A program made the translations under genes and the position numbers. The notes beneath the pieces are model-generated. The model was given only the letters and a program-made list of their open reading frames with translations, was not told the origin of the DNA and searched no databases. A stretch of 38,125 nt of DNA from Prevotella sp. (GTDB taxonomy: Bacteria > Bacteroidota > Bacteroidia > Bacteroidales > Bacteroidaceae): NCBI GenBank assembly GCA_022773395.1, contig JALFBL010000039.1:1-38125 (forward strand), given 5' to 3'. Positions 18,101-23,972 of this stretch are shown in pieces (the stretch's first letter is position 1; the number at the start of each line of letters is the position of its first letter).

Positions 18101-18441
18101 AAAATAGAAAGGGACAGTATGCAGAGCGCGGTGGCGTTGTCATGCCATGGCATCATCAGTTGGATTTCAAATTCAACCAAGATTTCTACATGAATGTAGG
18201 GGGCAAACGAAATACTTTGCAATTGGGTGTTGACATAAAGAATATTCTCAACTTGCTGAACAGCGAATGGGGTATCTACAAAACGGTCAACAATTATACA
18301 TTGCTCAACTGTTCGTCAAAAGACAGTTCTTACCAATTCCAGAAAAACGGCAATTATCGTTTGACCAATACTTATTCTAATATGAATGGCTTTGGATCTA
18401 CTTATTCCATTCAGTTTAGTGTGAGATACATTTTTAATTGA
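15127..18441 (+). CDS. Oar-like TonB-dependent outer membrane receptor
   Basis: A 1104-residue TonB-dependent receptor. A signal peptide (residues 1-21) is followed by a carboxypeptidase-regulatory-like beta-sandwich (about 25-112: MTGKVTSAGEAIIGATITAVH...GRYSIQGM...VDVSYLGYQ) and then a plug beginning near LNEVVVVGA. Within the plug, NATTKSGTNELKGSAY and LGGPIVKDKLFFFVNGEY are typical of the OmpA-related/Oar subgroup rather than SusC proper. A large barrel follows, ending YSIQFSVRYIFN. No SusD-like lipoprotein follows, which also argues against a polysaccharide-utilisation pair. Oar relatives have been linked to protein or peptide transport; the substrate here is unknown. Energy should come from TonB-ExbBD. 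Confidence 0.92.
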   Translation: MQRRFLFLIASMLLMASAMMAQVTTSSMTGKVTSAGEAIIGATITAVHTPSGTVFRGVTNENGRYSIQGMRSGGPYKVDVSYLGYQTKTYTGINLVLTQNTILDVVLDEGSELLNEVVVVGATKSNMKLDRAGAVTSINSEKISMIPTVSRSMNDLLRLTPQGGNTGNGFAVGGGNYRQSFVTVDGAAFNNAFGIGSNLPAGGSPISLDALDQISVSVSPFDVRQSGFTGGAINATTKSGTNELKGSAYIYNTNVHLRGNKVADYELIRNRSHSTTYGLNLGGPIVKDKLFFFVNGEYEANLSAGPAGIARANDTDKWDTRGIVHRPTVAGMDGIKDFLQKKYGYNPGRYQGYSLEEPAYRILARLDWNINESNKLNFRFSRTHSKYSSNPSSSTTPFKDSAIYPGGVDGSAGKSASGRTANTGLYFESSRYFQEQKFTSFASEWNLRIGNAMNNALRLTYSYQDEPRSYEGGTFPTVDILENGSLYASLGPDPFTAGNLRQVKTFVATDEFTYNYGIHNFMAGLQYEGNEAVNGFAPAANGYYVFSSISDFMTGAKPSAYGVTFSRAKDGSMFLAKMNYNQLSFYLQDQMNLSDNFRLTAGLRFESANYPALKDNFNEPFSKLDFNGKKFTTDQLPDTRLTVSPRVGFNWDIAGDRKYVLRGGTGYFVGRLPFVWLVSAVGNSGCGQVTYFYNTTSDAKYGQPDFKTNLAEQLSQITIPTDTQVAPQSPTIIDKNLKMNAVWKTSLAFDAQLPGDIDFSLEGIYSKEFNPAIVTNENRYWDGKSTVTLSPNDTRHLYSIANKGNEAYYITNAGSKAYSYSVTASLAKKFAFGLDLSASYTYSYAKSYGDGIGDQVGSAFYNNRYSINGNNEMELGYGTYVSPNRLLVQASYRKEYGKNFATTVGLIYEGMNMGYAGGYGSTRFSYTMTRNMVNDYGSNSLIYVPGSREELDKWKFVDNGTYTDESGKKSTYTADMQRDDFWAYINQDSYLKNRKGQYAERGGVVMPWHHQLDFKFNQDFYMNVGGKRNTLQLGVDIKNILNLLNSEWGIYKTVNNYTLLNCSSKDSSYQFQKNGNYRLTNTYSNMNGFGSTYSIQFSVRYIFN

Positions 18442-18537
18442 TGGAAACGATTTCTGTTGGTGAAATTATAAGAAAAAGCGCTACGGCCAGGACATTATGC
18501 TGCCAATGAGCACTTGGTACTGGCCGGAACGAAACGG

Positions 18538-18574
18538 CAAAAGGTGTATTCCTCGTAGAGGCATGCACCTTTTG
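18538..18574 (+). terminator. hairpin after the TonB-dependent receptor
   Basis: A 9-bp outer stem (18538-18546 with 18566-18574) contains an inner CCTC/GAGG stem. It lies about 100 bp after the receptor stop. The T-rich right arm gives only a modest U tail, so termination is likely but not certain. Confidence 0.55.
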
Positions 18575-18684
18575 CTTCCATTGATTTTCTACATTTGAAC
18601 CATTTTTATGAGGTGGATCGAAGAAAGGTTGCCAGCCTTTGCGTTGAACAGGAAGAGCAGTTTTATCAAATTTAAAAGCATATT

Positions 18685-19017
18685 ATGAAAATAGATTTCA
18701 ACAAGATTGAAGAAACGACAGTGTCTCACTTTAAAGGAGGAGAAGGGCATTACATCATGCGTCATTATACTGATGACAAAGTGAAAATCATGCGTGGAAA
18801 ATTAGAGCCAGGATGCTCCATCGGCATGCATTGCCATGAAATGAACTGTGAGGTAATGTATATCTTGAGTGGCACTGCCACCTATGTATGTGATGGCGAA
18901 GAAGAAAAGGTTTTGCCGGGAGAGGTGCATTACAATCCCATGGGTAAAGAGCACACGCTCATGAACAAAGGGGAAGAAGACCTTGTCTTTTTTGCGGTGG
19001 TATCAGAGCAGCGCTGA
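18685..19017 (+). CDS. cupin-domain protein
   Basis: A 110-residue single-domain cupin. Motif 1 is GMHCHEMNCEVMYILSG with likely metal ligands H49, H51 and E56. Motif 2 is LPGEVHYNPMGKEHTLMN with H90 as the fourth ligand. Small cupins of this kind bind a metal and act as isomerases, dioxygenases or sugar-binding proteins, so the reaction cannot be named. It is monocistronic and converges with pheS across a bidirectional terminator. Confidence 0.85.
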   Translation: MKIDFNKIEETTVSHFKGGEGHYIMRHYTDDKVKIMRGKLEPGCSIGMHCHEMNCEVMYILSGTATYVCDGEEEKVLPGEVHYNPMGKEHTLMNKGEEDLVFFAVVSEQR

Positions 19018-19055
19018 CAGACCGGAAAAAGTGTCTGACAGAATGATACAAAAAT

Positions 19056-19096
19056 AAAGAGGTTGAATTTCGCGTAAGGAAAGTTCAACCTCTTTG
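19056..19096. terminator. bidirectional terminator between the cupin gene and pheS
   Basis: A perfect 12-bp stem (19056-19067 with 19085-19096), A-rich on the left and T-rich on the right, lies between two convergent genes. The A/T flanks give a U tail in both directions. Confidence 0.8.
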
Positions 19097-19133
19097 TATG
19101 TTAACAAGGAACAAGGTGTTGCTGCCCTATGGC

Positions 19134-20171
19134 TTAGTGGGCAGCCTCAAATTCTTTCAGGAATCTCACGTCGTTTTCTGAGAACATTCGTAAGTCGCTT
19201 ACTTGGTATTTTAGGTTGGTGATGCGTTCCACGCCCAAACCGAAAGCGTAACCACTGTATGTTTTGCTATCGATACCGCAAAGTTCCAGAACATTGGGAT
19301 CTACCATACCGCATCCCAGTATTTCCACCCATCCTGTGTGTTTGCAGAATCCGCATCCTTCACCACCGCAGATGTGGCATGAAATGTCCATTTCGGCACT
19401 GGGTTCTGTAAATGGGAAATAACTGGGGCGCAGGCGTATTTTCGTGTCTGCGCCAAACATTTCACGGGCAAATGAAAGCAGCACCTGTTTCAGATCGGTG
19501 AAACTAACGTCTTTGTCTATATACAGTCCTTCTATTTGGTGGAAGAAGCAGTGCGCGCGTGCGGTGATGGCCTCATTGCGGTATACGCGTCCCGGACAGA
19601 TGATGCGGATGGGCGGCTGCTGTTGTTCCATCGTTTTTGCCTGAACAGAAGATGTATGGCTACGCAGCAATATGTTTTTGGTAACATCGTTGGGATGTTG
19701 CTCTATAAAGAACGTGTCTTGCATGTCACGGGCCGGATGATCTGCAGCAAAGTTCATTTTTGTAAAAATGTGCATGTCGTCTTCCACTTCCGGCCCGTCC
19801 GCCAAGACAAATCCCATGCGTGAAAAAATATCGATGATTTCGTTCCTCACGATGGTCAGCGGATGCCGGGTTCCCAAGCCGATAGGATAGGGCGAACGGG
19901 TCAAATCCGTATCGTTGTTCTGCCAATCGGTGGATTCTGTTTGTGCACGCAAATCGTTGATTTTTCCAATCGCCATTTGCTTTAGTTCATTGATTTTCAT
20001 CCCCACCGCTTTTTTCTGGTCAGCAGCTACATTCCGGAAATCGGTCATCAGGGCATTGATTTCTCCTTTCTTGCTAAGGTATTTCAGTCGTAGAGCCTCT
20101 ATTTCCTCAGCATTGGAGGCTGTCAGGGCACTCACTTCTTTGAGCAGTTCTTCAATTCTGTCAAGTATCAT
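19134..20171 (-). CDS. pheS: phenylalanyl-tRNA synthetase alpha subunit
   Basis: A 345-residue class II aminoacyl-tRNA synthetase subunit that charges tRNA-Phe as part of an alpha2beta2 enzyme with PheT, which is not in the window. An N-terminal coiled-coil region (residues 1-90) precedes the catalytic core. Motif 2 is seen in RVYRNEAITARAHCFFHQIEGLYID, the WVEILGCGMVDPNVL segment follows, and motif 3 is GYAFGLGVERI near the end. Length and start are normal. The promoter lies in one arm of a 29-bp inverted repeat shared with the divergent lipoprotein gene. Confidence 0.96.
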   Translation of the reverse strand: MILDRIEELLKEVSALTASNAEEIEALRLKYLSKKGEINALMTDFRNVAADQKKAVGMKINELKQMAIGKINDLRAQTESTDWQNNDTDLTRSPYPIGLGTRHPLTIVRNEIIDIFSRMGFVLADGPEVEDDMHIFTKMNFAADHPARDMQDTFFIEQHPNDVTKNILLRSHTSSVQAKTMEQQQPPIRIICPGRVYRNEAITARAHCFFHQIEGLYIDKDVSFTDLKQVLLSFAREMFGADTKIRLRPSYFPFTEPSAEMDISCHICGGEGCGFCKHTGWVEILGCGMVDPNVLELCGIDSKTYSGYAFGLGVERITNLKYQVSDLRMFSENDVRFLKEFEAAH

Positions 20172-20197
20172 AATGCTATGCTTTTACAAATCATGTG

Positions 20198-20205
20198 CAA
20201 AGGTA
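20198..20205 (-). promoter_or_regulatory. -7 box for pheS
   Basis: The minus strand reads TACCTTTG, 27 nt upstream of the pheS ATG and inside the left arm of the inverted repeat. The best -33 candidate is 24 nt away, less ideal than that of the divergent copy. Confidence 0.6.
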
Positions 20206-20300
20206 ATGAATTAATTTATAAATTGAGGACAATTGACAGACAAATCAAAGAGAATAAATTCAGCATACGAGGAGAAAAAAACATTATTATGATGATGGAA

Positions 20301-20331
20301 TTGTGAGTTCTGAATTAATTCATTACCTTTG
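20301..20331 (+). promoter_or_regulatory. promoter of the lipoprotein gene
   Basis: TTG (20301-20303), a 20-nt spacer, then TACCTTTG (20324-20331), an ideal Bacteroidota promoter. Initiation near 20338 gives a leader of about 60 nt. Confidence 0.7.
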
Positions 20332-20397
20332 CACATGATTTTTTGACTGATGTGATTATGTATTACAAGATTAAGACCGAGAGATAATTAAAAGAAA

Positions 20398-21243
20398 ATG
20401 AAAAAAGGGTTTTATGTCGTTTTCATCGCTTGCTTGTGCATGCTGATGTCCACAACCGGTTGCTCGGACAAGAAGCCTGCGGCAGCCGATTCCACCGTTA
20501 TGGACAAAGAGGCTGACACTGCTGTCTTAGACACACTTGATGCACTGATATCAGAGCAGCCCATACCGAAGGCGGCCGATGAACTGTTTGACGATTTCTT
20601 CTTTACTTTTGCGGGGAATAGAAAGCATCAGTTGGAAAGGATAAAATTTCCACTGGCTGTCGTGAGCAGAGGAAAAACAACTGCCATCACCAAAGAGCAA
20701 TGGAAAATGGAAAGTTTTTTCATGAGCCAGGGCTACTACACACTTATATTCGACAACCACAAGCAGTTGCAGTTGTCGAAAGATACCAGTATTAACCATG
20801 TGGTGGTGGAAAAGATTTATTTGGCTAAAAAGAAGGTGAAGAAGTACAATTTCGACCGATTGAACGGCGAATGGATGCTTACCTCCATAGAAAACAATGC
20901 CATGTATCTAAATTCAAACGCATCGTTCCTTGCTTTCTACCAGCAGTTTGCAACAGACACTGCTTTTCAGATAAGAAGTTTGAACGAAACGGTGGATTAC
21001 AAAGGGACGAATCCTGAAAATGACCAGGAGGAGTTGGAGGGGGAAATAACGCCTGACCAATGGGACGAATTTTCGCCGGGAGAATTGCCTTCGGGGCTTA
21101 TCTACAATATCATATACGGACAGAAATATACCGCGAACAACCGAAAAATTTTCTTGTTGAGAGGAATATCTAATGGACAAGAGCTTGAAATGACTTTTAA
21201 GAAAATGGGAGCGGAATGGAAGTTGGTGAAAATGGTGGTGTAG
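20398..21243 (+). CDS. DUF4348-like lipoprotein
   Basis: A 281-residue predicted lipoprotein: signal peptide ending in STTGC with the cysteine at residue 22, then an acidic low-complexity linker. The body is of mixed alpha/beta character with aromatic-rich strands such as FDDFFFTFAGNRKHQLERIKF. I associate this pattern with the Bacteroidota-specific DUF4348 family from memory and could not check it. No catalytic motif is visible. It should be anchored in the envelope. murB follows 51 bp downstream on the same strand and may be cotranscribed. Function unknown. Confidence 0.7.
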   Translation: MKKGFYVVFIACLCMLMSTTGCSDKKPAAADSTVMDKEADTAVLDTLDALISEQPIPKAADELFDDFFFTFAGNRKHQLERIKFPLAVVSRGKTTAITKEQWKMESFFMSQGYYTLIFDNHKQLQLSKDTSINHVVVEKIYLAKKKVKKYNFDRLNGEWMLTSIENNAMYLNSNASFLAFYQQFATDTAFQIRSLNETVDYKGTNPENDQEELEGEITPDQWDEFSPGELPSGLIYNIIYGQKYTANNRKIFLLRGISNGQELEMTFKKMGAEWKLVKMVV

Positions 21244-21293
21244 CACGGTGATGGAAGTAGCACAGAAATCAGTCCATAAACATTCACAATATT

Positions 21294-22307
21294 TTGAAAG
21301 ATTATCGTGATTATAGTTTGTTGAGACACAACACGTTTGGCATAGATGCCAAATGCAGGAGATTTGTTGAGTTTGAAAGTGTGGGAGAACTGAAACAAAT
21401 CGTTTCTTCCTTGGAGGAAAAGGACTATCCTCTCTTGTTGCTGGGGGGGGGGAGTAATTTGCTGTTGACCAAAAACTATCCTGCAACGGTTTTGCACTCT
21501 GCTATCAGAGGTTTTGAGGTTACTCCTGTGGACAATGGCGTTCTGTTGCGTTGTGGTTCTGGGGAGATATGGGATGAGGTTGTGGAACTTTGTGTCAAAA
21601 AACATTGGTATGGGTCAGAAAACCTATCGCTGATACCGGGTGAGGTCGGTGCAAGTGCCATTCAGAATATTGGGGCTTATGGGGTTGAGGCCAAAGATAT
21701 TATATATAAGGTAGAGGCAGTTGAAATTGAGACAGGAAAGGAAAGGATATTCATGAACGCCGAATGCGAATATGCTTACAGGCAGAGCCGCTTTAAAAAG
21801 GACTGGAAAGATAAATTTGTGGTTACCTATGTTACTTTCCGTTTGTCGGACACCTTCTGCCCAGCCTTGGATTATGGGAATATTCGCGCGGAACTTGCCA
21901 GGAAAGGAATAGAACATCCCAATGTCGAACAGCTTCGCCAGTGTGTCATTGATATTCGTAATGCCAAATTGCCCGACCCGGACGTAGAAGGAAATGCCGG
22001 CAGTTTCTTTATGAACCCTATCGTGGGCAAAGCAAAATACGAGGAACTTGCAGGCATTTATCCCAACATGCCCCATTATACAATAGACGACAGGCATGAA
22101 AAAATTCCCGCGGGATGGCTGATTGACCAGTGTGGATGGAAAGGAAAAAATTTGGGCAGGGCAGGAGTCCACAGCAAGCAGGCACTGGTTTTGGTGAACC
22201 GTGGCGGTGCTACGGGAGAGGAGGTCGTCCGGCTGTGTGAAGCCATACGCCAAGATGTCAAGAATAAATTCGGAATAGAGATTCTGCCGGAGGTCAACAT
22301 CAAATGA
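21294..22307 (+). CDS. murB: UDP-N-acetylenolpyruvoylglucosamine reductase
   Basis: A 337-residue FAD enzyme that makes UDP-N-acetylmuramate with NADPH for peptidoglycan synthesis. The FAD-binding GGGSNLL lies at about 51-57 and IPGEVGASAIQNIGAYGVE at about 114-132, the latter typical of the E. coli-like type I enzyme. Catalytic residues are visible as R163 in AYRQSR, S237 in AGSFFMNP, and E333 in LPEV. The conserved N-terminal DYSLLRHNTFG requires a start near 21294, yet no ATG or GTG exists in frame between the upstream stop (21258-21260) and that point; the codon there is TTG. The GGG codons sit in an uninterrupted run of ten G (21443-21452). It overlaps the next gene as ATGA. Confidence 0.93.
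   Translation: MKDYRDYSLLRHNTFGIDAKCRRFVEFESVGELKQIVSSLEEKDYPLLLLGGGSNLLLTKNYPATVLHSAIRGFEVTPVDNGVLLRCGSGEIWDEVVELCVKKHWYGSENLSLIPGEVGASAIQNIGAYGVEAKDIIYKVEAVEIETGKERIFMNAECEYAYRQSRFKKDWKDKFVVTYVTFRLSDTFCPALDYGNIRAELARKGIEHPNVEQLRQCVIDIRNAKLPDPDVEGNAGSFFMNPIVGKAKYEELAGIYPNMPHYTIDDRHEKIPAGWLIDQCGWKGKNLGRAGVHSKQALVLVNRGGATGEEVVRLCEAIRQDVKNKFGIEILPEVNIK
21443..21452 (+). repeat. G10 homopolymer inside murB
   Basis: Ten consecutive G bases encode the three glycines of the FAD-binding motif. As given the frame is intact, but a one-base slip would truncate MurB. Confidence 0.95.
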
Positions 22308-23065
22308 AATTGACTTTTTTAGGAACGGGAACGTCGGTCGGGGTACCAAGTATTGGCTGTAGGTGCAAGGTTTGTCAAAGCAAGAATCCCCGTGACAAGC
22401 GTTTGCGTGCTTCTGCCATGATTGAAACCGGGCAGACGAGGATTGTCATTGACGCAGGTCCTGACTTCCGCCGGCAAATGTTAGAACAAGTTTTCAGAAA
22501 GATTGATGCGCTTTTGCTCACCCATATTCATTATGACCATGTAGGTGGAATTGATGATATCAGACCTTTTTGTCAATTTGGAGAAGTGAATGTGTATGCA
22601 GATGAAATCACAGCACGAGGACTGATGCAGACGGTACCATATTGTTTTGCTGAAAACCGTTATCCAGGATCTCCGAAAATCAATTTGAGAAACATCCGGC
22701 ATCATGTTCCTTGGCAAATCAATGAACTGAGCGTATTGCCCATTCGTGTCATGCATGGTAAAATGCCTATAACCGGATATAGAATTGGAAATATGGCGTA
22801 CATCACAGACATGAAATGGATAGAAGAAACGGAAATGCAATATTTGGAAGGCTTGGACTTGCTCGTGGTTAACGCCCTTCGTTTCTCTCCTGAGCACCAT
22901 TCTCACCAGTCTGTAAGCGCTGCTGTCGACTTTGCCAGAAAATTGCATGTAAAGCAGACATATCTCACGCATATTTGCCATGATATAGGTTTTCACGAAG
23001 AGGTCAATAGAAATTTGCCGCAAGGAATACAACTGGCTTACGATGGACAAGTGATAGAGTGGTGA
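22304..23065 (+). CDS. MBL-fold metallohydrolase (PhnP-like)
   Basis: A 253-residue metallo-beta-lactamase fold hydrolase. The opening FLGTGTSVGVPSIGCRCKVC, with a Cys cluster (C19, C21, C24), resembles PhnP-type phosphodiesterases. The metal site is LTHIHYDHVGG (H74, H76, D78, H79), with later ligands in MHGKMPITGY, YITDMK and the terminal LTHICHDIG. It likely hydrolyses a phosphodiester in the cytoplasm; the substrate is unknown and no phosphonate genes are nearby. The ATGA overlap with murB suggests translational coupling with cell-wall synthesis. A terminator follows. Confidence 0.88.
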   Translation: MKLTFLGTGTSVGVPSIGCRCKVCQSKNPRDKRLRASAMIETGQTRIVIDAGPDFRRQMLEQVFRKIDALLLTHIHYDHVGGIDDIRPFCQFGEVNVYADEITARGLMQTVPYCFAENRYPGSPKINLRNIRHHVPWQINELSVLPIRVMHGKMPITGYRIGNMAYITDMKWIEETEMQYLEGLDLLVVNALRFSPEHHSHQSVSAAVDFARKLHVKQTYLTHICHDIGFHEEVNRNLPQGIQLAYDGQVIEW

Positions 23066-23091
23066 ACCTTTCATGATGCCCGTTGCAATAT

Positions 23092-23132
23092 AAAAAGCGG
23101 TTGAAAACAAACTTCGTTTCCAACCGCTTTTT
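23092..23132. terminator. bidirectional terminator between the MBL gene and tRNA-Arg
   Basis: A perfect 12-bp stem (23092-23103 with 23121-23132) with A-run and T-run flanks. It can end the plus-strand murB/MBL transcript and the minus-strand tRNA transcript, whose 3' end is at 23134. Confidence 0.85.
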
Positions 23133-23133
23133 G

Positions 23134-23207
23134 TGACTCCCGCGGGATTCAAACCCACAACCTTCTGATCCGTAGTCAGATGCTCTATTCAGTTGAGCTA
23201 GGGAGCC
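23134..23207 (-). tRNA. tRNA-Arg (anticodon ACG)
   Basis: 74 nt fold into a full cloverleaf: acceptor GGCTCCC/GGGAGTC with one G-U pair, D-stem GCTC/GAGC, anticodon stem TCTGA/TCAGA with loop CTACGGA (anticodon ACG, reading CGU and, if A34 is modified to inosine, CGC/CGA), variable AGGTT, T-stem GTGGG/CCCGC. The discriminator base is A and CCA is not encoded. The T-loop is TTTGAAT rather than TTCGAAT, and the D-loop has GA rather than GG, which together suggest an A19-U56 tertiary pair in place of the near-universal G19-C56. Confidence 0.95.
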
Positions 23208-23224
23208 TTTCGGAATTGCGAGTG

Positions 23225-23256
23225 CAAAGGTAATACGTTTTTTTTAAACAACCAAA
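23225..23256 (-). promoter_or_regulatory. promoter of tRNA-Arg
   Basis: The minus strand reads TTTG (23256-23253), a 20-nt spacer, then TACCTTTG (23232-23225). Initiation near 23218 is about 11 nt upstream of the mature tRNA 5' end. Confidence 0.75.
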
Positions 23257-23461
23257 CTTTTCAGACTGTTTTTTCAAAAAAAACATTTTTTCGTTTTTCT
23301 TTCCAAAAAACTTTGGCATGCCTGAGGAGATACCCTCCAAAGTGGAAGGGCTGAAGAGAAAGACGGAAATCTAATTTCGACATGAAGATGAAGGTTTGGG
23401 GGCATGAAGCAAATTCACGTGTTTTTTATAAATATTAACAAACGGCCGAAATCCTTTAACA

Positions 23462-23481
23462 CGGAAAACGGCCGTTTTCCG
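23462..23481. repeat. perfect 20-bp palindrome
   Basis: Bases 23462-23481 equal their own reverse complement, centred on CGGCCG. A second 6-bp hairpin abuts it at 23481-23494. With no loop it is more likely a dimeric protein-binding site than an RNA hairpin. Confidence 0.85.
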
Positions 23482-23573
23482 GAAAAAGTTTTCCGCGCGC
23501 CCAAATACGCGATTCTACGGGCGTTCGGCAAACGACTGGCATACAGCGGGTTGAAAAATATTGACAAATCTCG

Positions 23574-23684
23574 CCCGGTAATTTATGCCAAATTACCCGG
23601 TAATATCTGCCTACTTACATGGTAAGTAAGGCTTACTTACCCGGTAAAATATGCCAAATTGCGATGTAAGTAGGCATAAATTAC
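23574..23684. repeat. nested direct and inverted repeat cluster
   Basis: The following all fall within 111 bp. A direct repeat at 23574-23597 and 23640-23663 matches at 20 of 24 positions. Inverted 12-mers pair 23609-23620 with 23664-23675, and 23578-23589 with 23673-23684. A nearly loopless 10-bp inverted repeat (GGTAAGTAAG and its complement) lies at 23621-23641. The right arms are contiguous whereas the left ones are split by about 19 nt, as if the left side gained a partial duplication. The repeated words are GTAATTTATGCC and TACTTAC. Confidence 0.75.
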
Positions 23685-23876
23685 TGGAACGCCCGAAAAA
23701 AATCGCTCCGCATTTTTTGCCCCGTTTCCAACGGATGATCCGTCATTTTTCTATTTTGCGAGTTAATCCGGCGGAAAATCCTACAGGGTTTTTAACAGAA
23801 TTGCCGGTTTTTTCGTTACAAGATATTAAAAATGGTTTTCTTAAGGCAACAGGTGGACAATCTCAGGTTTTTTGGT

Positions 23877-23884
23877 TATTTTTG
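23877..23884 (+). promoter_or_regulatory. -7 box upstream of yaaA
   Basis: TATTTTTG, an exact TAnnTTTG match 89 nt before the yaaA ATG. No TTG lies at the ideal 20-nt distance. A small hairpin (TCCACC...GGTGGA) follows in the leader at about 23890-23910. Confidence 0.4.
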
Positions 23885-23972
23885 TAACATCCACCGCTGT
23901 GTGTGGTGGAACAAACGGACAAATTGAAACGGATGCCTGCAAAAGGCGAAAATGTAAAAAAAAGGAAGAACA

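Larger units (their letters stand above)
20188..20341. repeat. perfect 29-bp inverted repeat carrying both divergent promoters
   Basis: Bases 20188-20216 are the exact reverse complement of 20313-20341, with 96 bp between them. Each arm contains an outward-pointing TACCTTTG -7 box. The match extends well beyond the promoter box, so common promoter ancestry alone does not readily explain it. It lies between pheS (minus) and the lipoprotein gene at 20398 (plus). Confidence 0.9.
23257..23876. other. gene-free stretch with palindromes and nested repeats
   Basis: I find no convincing gene here. Open frames of 73 and 78 residues (23404-23625 and 23651-23887, plus) have no family features, and their codons coincide with the repeats below. 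The stretch holds a 20-bp palindrome, a small adjacent hairpin (23481-23494), a repeat cluster at 23574-23684, and A/T-rich sequence up to the yaaA promoter. It may contain a non-coding RNA or an interspersed repeat element; neither can be shown from sequence alone. Confidence 0.5.

Noticed and set aside
15127..18684. SusC/SusD polysaccharide-utilisation pair
   Set aside because: No SusD-like gene follows the receptor, and the receptor has Oar-type motifs.
20188..20341. Insertion sequence with terminal inverted repeats
   Set aside because: Only 96 bp lie between the arms, there is no transposase and no target-site duplication is visible.
23574..23684. CRISPR array
   Set aside because: The repeats are few, imperfect and in both orientations, with no regular spacers and no cas genes.
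23404..23887. Two short open frames (73 and 78 residues)
   Set aside because: No signal peptide, domain or ribosome-binding site; their sequence is produced by the local palindromes and repeats.
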